DNA of 64,000 nt from Phyto melanocephala. Taxonomy: Eukaryota; Arthropoda; Insecta; Diptera; Rhinophoridae. This document shows, in pieces, positions 1 to 11,814 of the stretch (position 1 is its first letter; the number at the start of each line of letters is the position of its first letter). A program made the translations under genes and the position numbers. The DNA lies in the NCBI GenBank assembly GCA_941918925.1, contig OW799233.1, forward strand, positions 133,516,533 to 133,580,532, read 5' to 3'. The notes below the pieces were generated by a model, which was given only the letters and a program-made list of their open reading frames with translations, was not told the DNA's origin and made no database searches.

Positions 1-869
1 TATGCTAGCAAAATGTTTTTGTAAATTTAGTTTTTTAATGAAATTGGGCGTTAAAAATAGTCGTGCCAATATAGTTTCTACTCATAAATAAAACCGAGAT
101 ATTTCAATATAGTCCTAACTTCTTCCAAAAAATTTGTCCATAGAGAAATTATATAATTTTAAAATAAACCGTAATATGGGAGGTAGGCGTTAAAGTAGGC
201 GTGTCACCTGAATTTAGACCAAAAGGATATACGAAGCAAATTTCATCATCATACTAACAGTAGATAATATGAAAAGTGGGCGTTATAGTAGGCGTGTTGA
301 AGTTCTTTCTGCTAATAAATACAACTTGGATATTTCAACACAGTCTTTTAATATTCCAAAATCTTTATTTATAGAGAAGCAATATGAATTTAAGATAAAG
401 CATTATATATGAGGTGGGCGTAAAAGTGGCAGTGTCACATTAATTTGCCGTTGGTACAAAGCCTTTAATAAAAAAGCAATGGCTGCAAAATTCCAGAATC
501 ATACATCTAATTTTGTCAGTTATATTACTTTTTAAATTCCTAATATTCCGATTTAGTAAATTTTTAATACCAAACAAATCTTGTGTATAAGAAAGATTCT
601 GCAAAATTTGAGCCCCCTAGCTTTTTCGGTGCAACCTCTATCGTGCTTTCAACAGACGGACAGAGGGACAGACAGAGGGACAGACAGAGGGACAGACAGA
701 GGGACAGACAGAGGGACAGACGGACGGACATCACTAGATCGACATAAATGGAAACCCAGATACAGAATATATTAAATTTATGGGGTCTAAAATGGATATT
801 TCGATGTTTTACAAGCGGAATGGCAAACTGAATTAACCCCCACCATTTTTTTGGTGGCGGGTATAAAAA
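1..869 (-). mobile_element. DINE-1/Helentron-like repeat, family A, 3' part missing
   Basis: The end reads ccaccatttttttggtggcgggtataaaaa, the inverted 5' terminus of family A (TTTTTATACCCGCCACC with its own hairpin). Inside are gtgggcgt / aggcgtgtcacc tandem blocks, the 'gagccccctagctttttcggtgc' block and a GACA-rich tract, all shared with the other seven family-A copies. The element runs off the left edge of the window, so its CTTGTTT end is not seen. No coding capacity. The DINE-1 assignment rests on remembered structure: TATACCC start, GACCCCATAAAGTATAT block, GTCCGTCTGT tract, CGCCCAC tandem repeats. Confidence 0.62.
652..733. repeat. 12-bp minisatellite (GACAGACAGAGG)n inside the DINE
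   Basis: About five near-perfect tandem units of gacagacagagg replace the short cagacggacagacggacgg tract found at this point in the other family-A copies. It reads through as a TDRG peptide repeat, but that is only the repeat translated. Local expansion by slippage is the simplest explanation. Confidence 0.8.
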
Positions 870-2149
870 GGTTAATAAGCAGATTTATTTTTCTTTGCTT
901 TAAGGCTGTATTAAGAAACTAGATTTATATTAAATGATTCTTAATCTACACAGTTCAACTGATTAGACACAAATTATTCTCGATATTAAGTAGGTCATAT
1001 GTTTATAAGTTTAATTAAAAAAAGGATAGTTTTTTATTAGCGGATAGAGTATTTCTTTGAGCTAATGAACATGTAAAAATAAATAAAAAAAAAAGCAACA
1101 GTATATTTGATTTCTTTCATTCCTTTAATAACGCTACCTCTGCAATTTGTTTTTGAAAATATGAAATACTAATTTTTACTTATTTTAGCTTATTAGTTTT
1201 AAACTAACAATCGGTATAAGTGGCTAAAACCAACATTTTAATTAAAGCGGAGATTTCCAATAATCCATTTCTATTCGTCATTAGATTCTTTTATCATTTA
1301 AATCCTTTCATTTAATTCTAAGTAAAATTGCCTGATACTACAAAGACATGCTCAAAGTAATATTTGGGAGAACTATAATGGAAAGGTTGTAACAGCTTTA
1401 ACTATAACGAAAATATAATACAAGAAGTTATTGAACTGTAAACACTTTTTTATATCATTTTCTTTTCTGAAAAAAATTCCAATTTTTCAGCTCTAGTTTT
1501 TTACAATTGTTTGTTTTGTACATATTGGGATTAAAAAGTGCTTTCTTAAAGCACTATTAGAACGGATATTAGCTGTTTTTCCCTATTGCCACAGATATAC
1601 AAAAAACAATAGCCGCATATATGGAAGAGCATAACTTGATTACAGCTTAGCCGATTTTTTTCCTGTTATATTCACAATTAACAAAAGAAGGTTTGTAGGC
1701 TTAAAAATAAAAAAGTGGACGTGGCCCGAAAGCATTAAAAAAAGCATTGTTAAAGCATTACTTCCGAACTTCTGGACGGATTTTGCTGACTTTAGTTTTG
1801 TTATATACAGTACAAAGTTTATTAATATTACACAAATATTTGAACAGGCTTCGCTGATTTTTTTTTTTTTTTTGTTTTATTCATAACTACCCGGAAATAG
1901 ACCGTAGGAAAAGAAAATAAGGAATCTTTTGTGACATATTATACAAAAAAATAATGAGAAATAAGTTAGAGTGTTATATTCGACAGTGTCGAATCTGATA
2001 ATACCCTACACAATTATGTACAAGGAATAATGATCACATCTCGCTTAGCCTAGATTTTATCATATAGGCCATTTTCTTTATTATTTTCAACTCCATCTTT
2101 GATTTTGAATTTTAACATAGTATTCATAACACATATAACATATTCTACC
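870..2149. other. No recognisable gene
   Basis: AT-rich sequence with poly-A and poly-T runs and no ORF that looks like protein. I see no terminal repeats or target duplications. Confidence 0.5.
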
Positions 2150-3070
2150 ACTCAAGGCTTTTAATTTGATACCCATATTGATTTGGTTAAAAAAATCCGC
2201 CATTTTGCTTCAGATGCCAACTTGGATCTTACACTCTTTCAATATTTCACTGTATTCTACTACCAAGCTCTTTCATTTGATAACAATTTTTTTGGAGATT
2301 AAAGGGAACAAAGCCGTAAGCATATTTGACTTATTTATTCGCAAATTCATCTACACCGCCATCTTGGATTGTTTCATAGTTACCTATAGCTTACTCCTCA
2401 AGCCCTTACATTTTATAACAATATTTGGGGTATTCAAGGGGGTACATTTTAAATTAGCAGATATGTCACATATATAATTTGATTGGCCACAATTTCGTAG
2501 CAGTGGCCATAATTTTTTTAATTTTTTATAGATTATTATATCGGGTTGATCAAACCCTTTTATTTGATACCCAAATTGATTTTTTCGGTGGCACAGAAAC
2601 TGAAAGAAATCGACTTTCGTTTGTTAATTTAGCAAAAATACCGAAACAGTTGTATTTTAATCTTATATTGTAATTAGTTCCTAACCGCTTTGCCAGTTTT
2701 TCCCAAAGATAATTTCTGAGACCAAGGCTTCTAAACTGGTATCTTTTACGAGAATAAAAATTATTAAGAAGCTTGAAAATGTTGATATATTTAATACAAA
2801 TATATATTTCCAAATAAATGTTTGCCTATATCTTTGCCGACTATTGACGAATTCATCCTCAAGTCATATCACAAAGGCATATTATCTCAAGGGGCATATT
2901 ATAACTCTTAATTATCACAGAACTGCTATATGTCAACCTGATTTTAATTTTTTTGATAAAGATAGGGAACAAACAGTCATGTTTATTTGCTAATATCTTA
3001 GAAATTTACAAGGTGATTGTGCTAATTTTTAATACCAATTTTTACCCAAAAATTACTTATATTTTGATAT
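2150..3070. repeat. Degenerate tandem modules with TTTGATACCC core
   Basis: A block of the form caag-cy-ctttyatttgataccca-attgattt recurs near 2153, 2264, 2398 and 2551, spaced roughly 110-150 bp. Each is followed by variants of 'gccattttgcttc', 'gccatcttggattg' or 'ggccacaatttcgtagcagtggcc'. A weaker version lies near 3035. It looks like an old tandem array or the internal repeats of a decayed transposon. The short ORFs here (2166-2477, 2479-2673) follow the module rather than a gene. Confidence 0.45.
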
Positions 3071-3814
3071 TTTACACGTGTCTTGTCAGTGTCAGGGCAC
3101 ATCAGAAAACTGATTTCAACACGCACATATATTTTAGGGGGTCGGAAATGTGAAGGTTACAAAAAGTCTAAACAAAAAGATTAAATAACAACCAAATAAT
3201 TTGTTGTAAGTATGGTGGTTTCTAAACCACAAAATGCTACGTATTCATTTTTTCTCTATATAATTTATTTTTACAATTATCTGATTTGAAAATTTTTTCA
3301 AAAAGTTTTTCTAAAACAAAATACTGCATTGTTTCATGTTTTTATTTAAATGCTTACAGAAATATTTTTTTAAATATCTTATATTAATGTATCTCTCTAT
3401 TATATTTTATAAAACCGCATTACGCAGTAAAAAATATATTTTTATCTTTTAAACATGTAGCAGCCTTGGGGCAACTGATGTTTAGTCTCTCTTATTAAAC
3501 AATATTTTGACTTTGATACACACGCCATGATACACACTAAAAGAATTACGCGAATATACAATTAAAAATATAATTTGGAAATTTTCATACCGGATAAATG
3601 GTGATAAAGACAACAAAGATGCCCGCATTCATGATAATCATGAGGATGAGCTGAATACAATGATGTAGATGCATTTTCATGTGATTTGTAGAAGAAGAAA
3701 AATATAATAATTCATCTGACATTTTATATACCAACAAGAAAAGATGAAGTTTCTGAAAACAAGTAAGAGCACTATATTCGGCTGTGCCGAATCTTTTATA
3801 CCCACCACCAGTTT

Positions 3815-4298
3815 TCCGTTTTTTTGTAGCTAGGGTTTTTTTCCTGAAAATTTTTAATTCCCGCAAATGCAAGATTTATTTTTTAATATCCGGGGATCCC
3901 GCAGAAAAACAAATAAAAAGTAAATTTGTTTTTAATAAAAAAAAACTTTTTATTAAAAAGCATAAAATAGTTTATAATGTAAAAGAAACACTTCAAAACT
4001 ATACAAATTAATAAAGAAACTTGAATTTAAAATATAAATTGAGTAAAAATATTTTTTATTGAAAAAAATATTATTCTCTAGATACAAGATCAAATACATA
4101 TGAGCACAAAAAAACAAAAATACAGGTACTTTACCTATGACTTTACCTGAAACTTAAATCATTAGAATTCAATTTCAATTTAAACAATATAAACATCTGC
4201 TTTCGAATCGTAGCCACATTTTTATTTCCCGGGATCCCGAAAAATAATCCCGGGAAATCGGAAAGATTAAATAACTGAAATTCCCGGGAAATAACCCA
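3815..4298 (-). mobile_element. Non-autonomous hAT-like relic with CCCGGGATCCCGGG ends
   Basis: Its ends carry repeated palindromic motifs (ccggggatcccg near 3890; cccgggatcccg and two cccggg motifs at 4225-4292). Read on the minus strand it matches 9800-10700 at both ends, with the middle missing. Edges are approximate because the DINE host is degenerate here. No ORF. The superfamily call depends on the BED-finger remnant in the related copy at 10.0 kb. Confidence 0.5.
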
Positions 4299-4309
4299 AT
4301 TTATAGCAC

Positions 4310-4328
4310 AAAATGTATTTGTTTGTTA
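4310..4328. repeat. Target-site duplication, 5' copy (19 bp)
   Basis: AAAATGTATTTGTTTGTTA occurs here and again at 7247-7265, exactly bracketing the LINE. The length is typical of LINE retrotransposition. Confidence 0.93.
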
Positions 4329-7002
4329 ATGGATTTAATAGAAAGCATAGGTGGTATCGTCGTGAATGGCAGAATGGATGGTGATGTTGAAGGTGATTTA
4401 AGCTTTTATGGAGGTAGAGGTAATTCGTTAATTGACTACTGTATTTGCTCCGATAGTTTTTTGTTGTTTCTTGAGAATTTTAAAATTGATTGTAAGCCCT
4501 ATTCAGACCATATGCCTATATGCTTTAAGCTTAACGTCCCCAATATCAACAATAATACACTTAGAAATGATTTACGTCCGAATAAAATACATTGGAATAA
4601 AAATAATGCTGAAAGATATATTGAAAAACTTAGCCAGCTAGCATGTACTCCATATTTCGATCAAAATAATTCAGTTGATAACCTGGTTCTCTCAATTAAG
4701 AACAAAATTATTGATGCTACCGTAAAAACAAAATCAAATTTTAGCTTCGAACCCAAGCAAAAATGGTTCAATTGGAAATGTGCCCGTTCTCGTAGAAAAA
4801 TGCTTAAAAATCTTAAAAAGTACAGAAAAAAACATTCATCTGCAAATAAACTAAAATATATGTCATCAAAAAGCAAATACTTGAATGTGTGTCAAAAAAC
4901 TAAACTGCAACACTACAATTCTAATCTTAATAAATTGAATAATGTACGTTGCAGCAAACAGTGGTGGAAATTGTCTAATCAATTGAAGTTTCGTCCATAT
5001 TCCATACGTGGTGATTTAAATGCTGATGATTTTCTTCAACACTTTAGCCCTATTTTACAAAATTCAAATCAAATAACTACATTTCATTGGTGCATGCCTT
5101 ACAACATTGATGCTTTTCTTGATTCTCCGTTTGAATTATGTGAACTTATCTCAGTTCTAAAAAATTTAAAGGACAATAAATCACCTGGACAGGATGGTAT
5201 CAGCTACGAATTTTTCAAATATGCGCCAGTAAACTTTATTATTGAGGTACTTTATGTTTTAAATGTTATATTTCTTAAAGAAAATATACCAGCTAGTTTT
5301 AAAACTGCAATTCTTATTCCACTACTGAAAAAAGGTGATCCAAACATTCCTTCTAATTATCGCGGATTGTCTCTAATAGATACTCTATGCAAGATTTTTA
5401 ATAGCATTATAATGAATCGTATATCGTACTGGATTGTCGAACATAATATTTTAAATGAATACCAAGCTGGGTTTAGAAAACAATATTCAACCGTGGATAA
5501 TGTCTTCAATCTAACAAATATTGTTCATTTAAATAAACTCAATGGTAAAAACACATCTGCCTTTTTTGTTGATTTTACTTGTGCATTTGATTCGATTTCC
5601 AGGAATTCATTGTTTTATAAACTTGCAAGTATGGGATTGTCATCAAAAATAATACGAATACTGCAACAATCATATGATAACACCTCCAGTCAAATATTGT
5701 TCGGAAACTCACTCTCTAATTCTTTTAATGTGAACCTTGGTGTCAAAGAGGGTTGCATATTAAGCCCAATTCTGTTTTCATTATACTTGAACGACTTAGC
5801 CGACGTTCTTACTGGCGGGATAACTGTTGACAACATCACAGTAAAAGTTCTTCTTTACGCTGATGACATTGTCATACTATCTGATTCACCCAGTGGTCTC
5901 CAAACGATGATTGATTCCCTTCATGTGTATAGTAACTTATGGCATTTAAAAGTCAACCTTGCTAAATCCAAAGTATTAGTTTTTCGCAGTGGCACTAGAA
6001 TATCAAACAACCTAAAGTGGACATTTGGAGAAAATGAAATTGAAATCGTAAATTCATACAAATATCTTGGTATGGACTTATGTTACAATTTATCCTTTAG
6101 AAAACATTTGGAAAATAAGCTAAATACATCAAAAACGGCAATATCTTCATCTTGGTCAAAATATATAAACCATCCCAAAATTTCTAATAAAAATAAACTT
6201 AAAATCTTCAGTGCTGTATCTCGGTCAATCATGTTTTACGGAGCCCAAATATGGGGTTACATGAAATACGAAATAAATAGTTGAAAAATTATTTAGATTC
6301 TTTATTAAAAAGATGTTACTTTTACCTAGCAACACTCCAAACTATATGCTCTTTTTAGAAACAGGTTTAAACTCTTTATACCTAGATACGTTAAAATTGC
6401 ATTTTGATTACATCAACAAAGTTCTTAACATGCCTTGCAACAGATTACCTCGAAAGCTTGCAGAAATGATAATCGCTAAACAAACTTTTTGGGCTGAGGA
6501 TTGGACGAACTTGTGTGCTAAAATTAATTTTGTACCAGATAATAATTCTGTACCACTAAGCAAACATTGCAAATCAATTTTACCACTTGTTAAAATTTAT
6601 GAAAATCAAACCTTTATTGCCGACGCTAGAAACTCTCAGTTTCATGACTTATACTCACAATTAAATTACTCTTTACTACAAATCACTACTACGGAACTCT
6701 CATCTCGTGCGATAAGTCTATTGATAAGAGCAAGAGGAGGACTTTTGGATATAAATGCTAGAACTTTTAGAAGTACATCAGACGGTATCTGCACTCTCTG
6801 TAATCTGGACGCAACGGAAAATACTCTACACTTTATTGGTACATGCCCCATTTATAGTGGATTTAGAAGTACATTTTTCAACAAACATCAACTAAACCTA
6901 CTCGATGTTCTAAATATTCTGAACGGGGATTTTGTTACCCTTGTCAATTACCTGGAAACTTGTCTCAAATACAGAAAATTTATATTAAATGAATTTGCTT
7001 AG
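4329..7002 (+). pseudogene. LINE ORF2: endonuclease C-terminus, reverse transcriptase, zinc knuckle; one frameshift
   Basis: The first frame runs to 6284. It opens with the end of an AP endonuclease (IDYCICSD, then SDHMPICF), then RT motifs: SPGQDGISYEFFK, LIPLLKKGDP..PSNYRGLSL, FFVDFTCAFDS, GVKEGCILSPILFSLYLNDL and the catalytic YADD box at 5856-5867, followed by the KSKVLVF and YKYLG thumb motifs. Near 6270-6285 the frame changes by one base. The next frame continues with EKLFRFFIKKMLLLPS and runs to the stop at 7002. It includes a knuckle CTLC-x8-LHFIGTC and the arginine-rich RAISLLIRARGG segment. No other stop interrupts it. The N-terminal endonuclease half and any ORF1 were lost by 5' truncation. 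Role: copies element RNA into DNA at nicked chromosomal targets. As it stands it cannot make a functional protein. Confidence 0.9.
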
Positions 7003-7246
7003 TTCCTTTCTACATTTTATATTTTTAAAATTTATGTAAATATTTGTACTTAGTTCTTTTGTTAAACAATTTTATGCTGTAAATATGTTTACAAATTTAT
7101 CTTTTTGAATTTATTTTTATTTTTAACAGCTTTAATTTTGCCAATCTGGCTCACAACTATATGTTATGCCAGTTATAGATCATTATTTAAATTTAAACAA
7201 ATTTTGTTATTATTTTAGTAAATGAATCTATTAAATAAATAATAAT
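4329..7246 (+). mobile_element. 5'-truncated non-LTR retrotransposon (LINE) with perfect 19-bp TSD
   Basis: Insertion starts abruptly inside the endonuclease domain and ends in an A/T-rich tail (aaataaataataat) just before the second copy of the 19-bp duplication. The element encodes the end of an AP endonuclease, a full reverse transcriptase and a C-terminal CCHC-type knuckle. It is nested in a DINE copy, so it is younger than that DINE. A single frameshift over about 2.7 kb of coding sequence indicates a recent insertion. The clade (Jockey, CR1, I or other) is not decided from sequence alone. Confidence 0.9.
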
Positions 7247-7265
7247 AAAATGTATTTGTTTGTTA
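7247..7265. repeat. Target-site duplication, 3' copy (19 bp)
   Basis: Identical to 4310-4328; it follows the LINE's A/T-rich tail. Confidence 0.93.
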
Positions 7266-8150
7266 TTAATAGTAATCGCTATGCAATAATCTTTTTATCC
7301 TAAAATATGTATCACTTTCTTTGTATAACTTCGATATGTTTTCGTGAGTTTATTCTTTCAATGAAAGAGGGCGTTAAAGTAGGCGTGTTGAAGTTGTTTC
7401 TACTAATGAATGCCACTTTGATAATTCACTATAGGCCTTTATTATTCCAAAATCTTTATTCATAGAGAAATTATATGAATTTGAAGTAAACCGTTATATG
7501 GGAGGTAGGTGTTAAAGTGGGCGTGTCACATTTATTTTCCGTTGGAACAAAGCATTTGACCAAAAAGCCATGTGTGCAAAATTTCAGAGTCGTACATCCA
7601 ATTTTGTTGCTTTTATGACGTTTTTGTTTTTAAATATACCGAAAAATACACTGTGCGGTATAAATTTTCGTACATTTTGATCTATAACTCCTTTCCTAAT
7701 GCATAGATTTAGGCAATTTTCAGGAAGGGACATTGTTTTTACTCAGGAAATATATATTCGAAGTTTCATGACTCTACGTTAATGCGTTTGGACACAATTC
7801 CATTTTATTCGATGTTCGAAGGGCACGGTTTTTTCGACCTACTCTTACTTTACGAGCTATAACTCTCTTCCTCATATTCCGATTTAGCCCATTTTCGATA
7901 CCAAACCTTGTCTATAAGAAAGATTCTGGCAAAATTTGAGCCCCCTAGCTTTTTTCGGTGCGACCTCTATCGTGCTTTCAACAGACGGACAGACGGACAG
8001 ACGGACGGACATAGCTAGATCGCCATAAAATCACACCCCGATTCAGAATATATATACTTTGTGGGGTCTAAAATGGATATTTCGATGTGTTACAAACGGA
8101 ATGACAAAATGAATATGCCCCCACCATTCTTTTGGTGGCGGGTATAAAAA

Positions 8151-9784
8151 GAGAAAAAACTTACGCTGCAAATTGAAATGTTGCAAACTCTGCACACAAA
8201 CCTATTGATGACGAAAATTGCAACATCATGTTCAGAAACACAAAACTGCACTAAGGAAGGTTTAGTCGAGTTTTAAATTCATCAAAAGTGTAACTTTGTA
8301 TACTAACTAGAGTAATGCTGGTACGCAAGATATACTAATCCTTGGGGATATTTTATAATAATACACGAAGGTGCCGGTTTATTCATGAAGCTGTCGTTAC
8401 GATTATAAAACTTAGCAAAACAAAACAAAAGAAATTTTAATTTTATTAACGCAATTTTTTCTCTCTTGTCTATAAATTCTTCAATGTTAAACTAGAGGTG
8501 TTGGCTGGTTATATGGTTGGTTTCTACTTGTTAAATTAATAAAAAAAGAATTGTTAACAGTGTTGGTTTTACGCTGTTTTCTCATAGTTTTACAATACAA
8601 ACAATTCCGAAATTAACTTTTGCAACCAAACTGTCTTGTAGGTTTTCTATCTACATGCATATTAAGATTAATAAGTACACCCAAAGAATTTTGTGAGTAA
8701 TTTTTTATATGTTTTGATGCAAGTTTGTATAAATATCCTAATACATAACAACTGTTTTTAACTTAAGGTGAAAATACTTGAAATAAACCGCCAGCATAAT
8801 CTACAATACAAGCCTTTAAATTTAAAAGAACATTCTATACCTATACACTTTAAATTAACTGATTGTGCATTTCAACAATGTACATATTTAAGGCAATAAT
8901 ATTAAAAACTGTAATTTAACAAGTAGTTTAAATATAATCATCAGCATCTTTAAATCTCAATGATCTTCTATTCGCTAATTCTATAAGGCTTCCACAAGGT
9001 ACCTTTTCCTGCTCATTGTTTCTGTCTTACTACAGCTTCTTTAATTAATTTTGTTTTTCCATACGATTTAGTTATTGCTAGATTATATAGCTTATTCCAG
9101 AGCAGTAGTCATTTGTCTTGTCCTTGTCTTCCTTAAAGGTTTTATTTTTAGATGGAAAAATGTGGAGGGAGTTCATTGTTGTATTAAAAATTGTTAAAGA
9201 ATAATCTCAAACACCGAAATTAATGGTTAAAAACTTCACTTAGCCACCAATATTTTTCAAAAGGATTCTAGTAATATAACTTTTTTTCAAAATAAAACTC
9301 TGTACTAGTCCATGCTACTGCCTTATTTATAAAAATATATAAAAACTACTTAAACGTCTTATAAGCTATTTATTAATCTTTATTAAATTGTATATTTAAG
9401 ATAGCTAGTCTTTAGTATAGGGTGATTAGGGGCATGGCAATGTGTTCTTAAAATCCATTTTTTTATTTAATCCTTATGTCTACAACTGCCTACCAGGGTT
9501 TTATTTTCAAGCTAAATTTAGTATAATTTCACTGTCTTACACGATATCGACTTAATATTTTTAATAATATTAAATTTTTAATTGTATATTCACGTAATTC
9601 TTTCAGTGTGTATCTTGGGAAATTTTGAATATGCTCCTTAAATATTGTTGTTTTTCACTTAAAGACCAATATTAAAAAATTTTTTTTTTATAAAATTTAT
9701 GAAAGTTCTTTGAAGCTAAAACCCCTAACCATACAAAGCACATACGCGGGTAGTCACATCTATTCATTATATTTTTCAGTAGAA
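8151..9784. other. No recognisable gene
   Basis: AT-rich unique-looking sequence. No ORF above about 60 codons looks like protein, and I see no terminal repeats or element signatures. Confidence 0.5.
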
Positions 9785-9799
9785 ATTACGGAATTTAAG

Positions 9800-10705
9800 T
9801 TATAATAATCCGGGATTATTTTTCGGGATCCAGGGAAATGAAAAAGGTGGCTACGACTTAAAAGCATATGTTTATACTGTGAGATTTATTTTTCATAAAA
9901 ATATTTTTTTAACTATGTTTAAAAATATTTTTACAAATAATTCGACTTTTTGAGGTAATGTTATAATTTTATAATTCTTATTTAATATTAAAACAAACGA
10001 AACTGTTTTAGATGGAAAGTTTAATAGTATGGAAGTTGTTTTTTAAAAGAAGCTGATGACACTTCTGTATGCTCTTTATGTGCAAAGATAATTTCATGTA
10101 AAGGCCGCAACCCAGCGGATTAATGAGTCATTTGAGATCATTACACAAAGCAATCTGGAAGAAAAAAATATGAAAAATCAGAATGAACTGCCGTCAAAAA
10201 TTAAAAAAACTCAGCCCACTTTACCAATACTTCAAAATCAGAAACAGACTTTTTAACCCGTCAATAGACGCTTTGAGCGTATTAAAAGATTATTTTCAAG
10301 TCGTTAAAAATTGTCACGTTATATTTTTTTAATTGTATTTACATATTTTTGAATTTAAATTCTAATGATTTTATTTTTGATCTCACAGCTGAATTACCTG
10401 TATTTTTGTGTTTTGTGCTCATGTTTGATTTCGTATCTAGAGAATAATACTTTTTTCAATAAAAAATATTTTTGCTCAATTCATATTTTAAATTCAAGTT
10501 TCTTTATTAATTTTTATAGTTTTGAAGTGTTTCTTTTACACTATAGACTATTTTATGCTTTTTAATAAAAAGCATTTTAATTAATTAAAAAAAAAGTTAA
10601 TTTTTATTTGTTTTGCGGCAGGATACCGGGATCCCGGGAAATTAAGAAATAAATCTCGCATTCCCGGGAAACTAAAAATTCCCGAAAAAAAATCCCAAGT
10701 AGAAA
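9800..10705 (+). mobile_element. hAT-like relic with CCGGGATCC/CCCGGGA ends and BED-finger remnant
   Basis: The left end has aatccgggattatttttcgggatcc. The right end has accgggatcccgggaaatt, attcccgggaaact and attcccgaaaaaaaatccc, inverted relative to the left. The 3815-4298 element is a shorter copy in opposite orientation. Between 10050 and 10250 a decayed protein can be read: CSLCAKIISCKGRNPAD, then after a frame change MSHLRSLHKA, then SKIKKTQPTL. The CxxC...HLRSLH pattern is that of a BED zinc finger, the DNA-binding domain at the N-terminus of many hAT transposases. No transposase catalytic region remains. Confidence 0.55.
10055..10256 (+). pseudogene. BED-type zinc-finger remnant of a hAT-like transposase
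   Basis: Starts with DTSVCSLCAKIISCKGRNPAD, where the two cysteines fit the first half of a BED finger. Stops follow directly, but in the next frame MSHLRSLHKA supplies the histidine half, and a third stretch reads NQNELPSKIKKTQPTL. At least two frame disruptions make it a pseudogene. Known of the family: BED fingers bind the transposon ends. Assignment to hAT rather than another BED-containing superfamily is inference. Confidence 0.5.
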
Positions 10706-11590
10706 ACCAAAAATATATTTTTAATTGAATTTAGTGTAAATAATATTTAACAATTTTATATTAATTAAATAAGGGAAATTTTCTAACTTTTTATATAAAA
10801 ATAATAAAAAATGTGTATACTATTGTAAACATCTAACACAAATGGTAAAATCCGCAAAATCTTCTTCACAAATTGGCATTTAATGTCCTTTGCAATTTCC
10901 TTCTTATTGTATACATAAAACAAACTTATTTTCTATTGGACATTTGTTTATTTCAGCTCGACATTGACTTTTGTTTTAATTCATTTCTAAAATAAGATGT
11001 AGAGATAAACACTATCGATCTATTTCTTTATATTTTGTATGTATGAGCACATACTTTCGTCGTTTCTGAATACAAAAATTCATGAGTCAGATTATCTTCC
11101 TTTTGGATCAGAAAATTAAGGTGAAACAATTGTATGTATTTTGCTTACTCTACCCAACGTAGAAAAATTATTGTCCAACATCAAAGTAGACGCGATATTG
11201 TAATTTGTAATTAAGTTGTCATATACGATGTTTCGACCACTTTCCTTTATTATAGCATGTCAGAGGACGAAGCCACTTGATTAATAGCTGAAACGTTTAT
11301 TTTCATAAAATTAGCTGAAAATTAACTAATTTAGCCACAAAAACTCAAAAAAAAAGGAAATTCATCAGAACTAGTTTACTAATTTCAGACAAAGCGGACC
11401 ATATTTAGAGGTCGCTAGATATTTACGATTTTTCGAAATTCATGTTAAATTTAACAATAGTTTAATTTATAATAGATTTTTCCTACCTTTTATTGTATGT
11501 GGCGATAAAATCATGAGTCCTGATCATATGAGAAATAGCGCCGACAAGAAACATTACTTTTCTACTATCAGAAAGATTTACGCAATGAAT
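10706..11590. other. No recognisable gene
   Basis: AT-rich, no protein-like ORF. An AATAAA motif on the minus strand (near 11490-11500) could serve as polyadenylation signal for the orphan exon at 11591-11814. Confidence 0.4.
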
Positions 11591-11814
11591 TTATGCAATA
11601 ACTTCTTTATTAAAAAATGCTTTGATTACGTTTGATTTCTTTAATCTCTCAGAACAAGTAAATTCATCACTCAATGAATAATCAGACGCTGTCTTGATGA
11701 CACAGTTATAGATTTTTAATGCAGGTTTTCTTAATACAGACCTATTCAATGTTGTTTTTTTCAAAATTGTGAAATTTAAAAGTTTAACCACATCCATTTT
11801 TGATGGAAGCCTTG
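11591..11814 (-). CDS. Orphan terminal-exon candidate, unknown product
   Basis: On the minus strand a pyrimidine-rich tract ending in ttttttcacag precedes an open frame of 73 codons (RLPSKMDVVKLLNF... to ...AFFNKEVIA, stop). An AATAAA follows about 90 bp downstream. Composition is protein-like: charged and hydrophobic residues are mixed, with two cysteines, unlike the F/L/I/Y-rich random ORFs nearby. I recognise no family. It could be the last exon of a host gene whose other exons are more than 1 kb upstream, or a transposon remnant. The exon begins in phase 2 if the acceptor is used. Confidence 0.3.

Larger units (their letters stand above)
3757..8150 (-). mobile_element. DINE-1-like family A copy, interrupted by hAT-like relic and LINE
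   Basis: The left edge is aacaagtaagagcactatattcggctgtgccgaatc, which is the 3' hairpin and CTTACTTGTTT end read on the minus strand. The right edge is ccaccattcttttggtggcgggtataaaaa. DINE sequence is continuous only if 3815-4298 (hAT-like relic) and 4329-7246 (LINE) are removed. This copy lacks the mariner derivative carried by six others: 7309-7335 reads straight through as ctttctttgtataacttcg, so it preserves the empty TA site. Confidence 0.65.

Noticed and set aside
581..775. ORF with TDRGTDRG repeats
   Set aside because: It is the translation of the 12-bp minisatellite in a DINE; no gene context.
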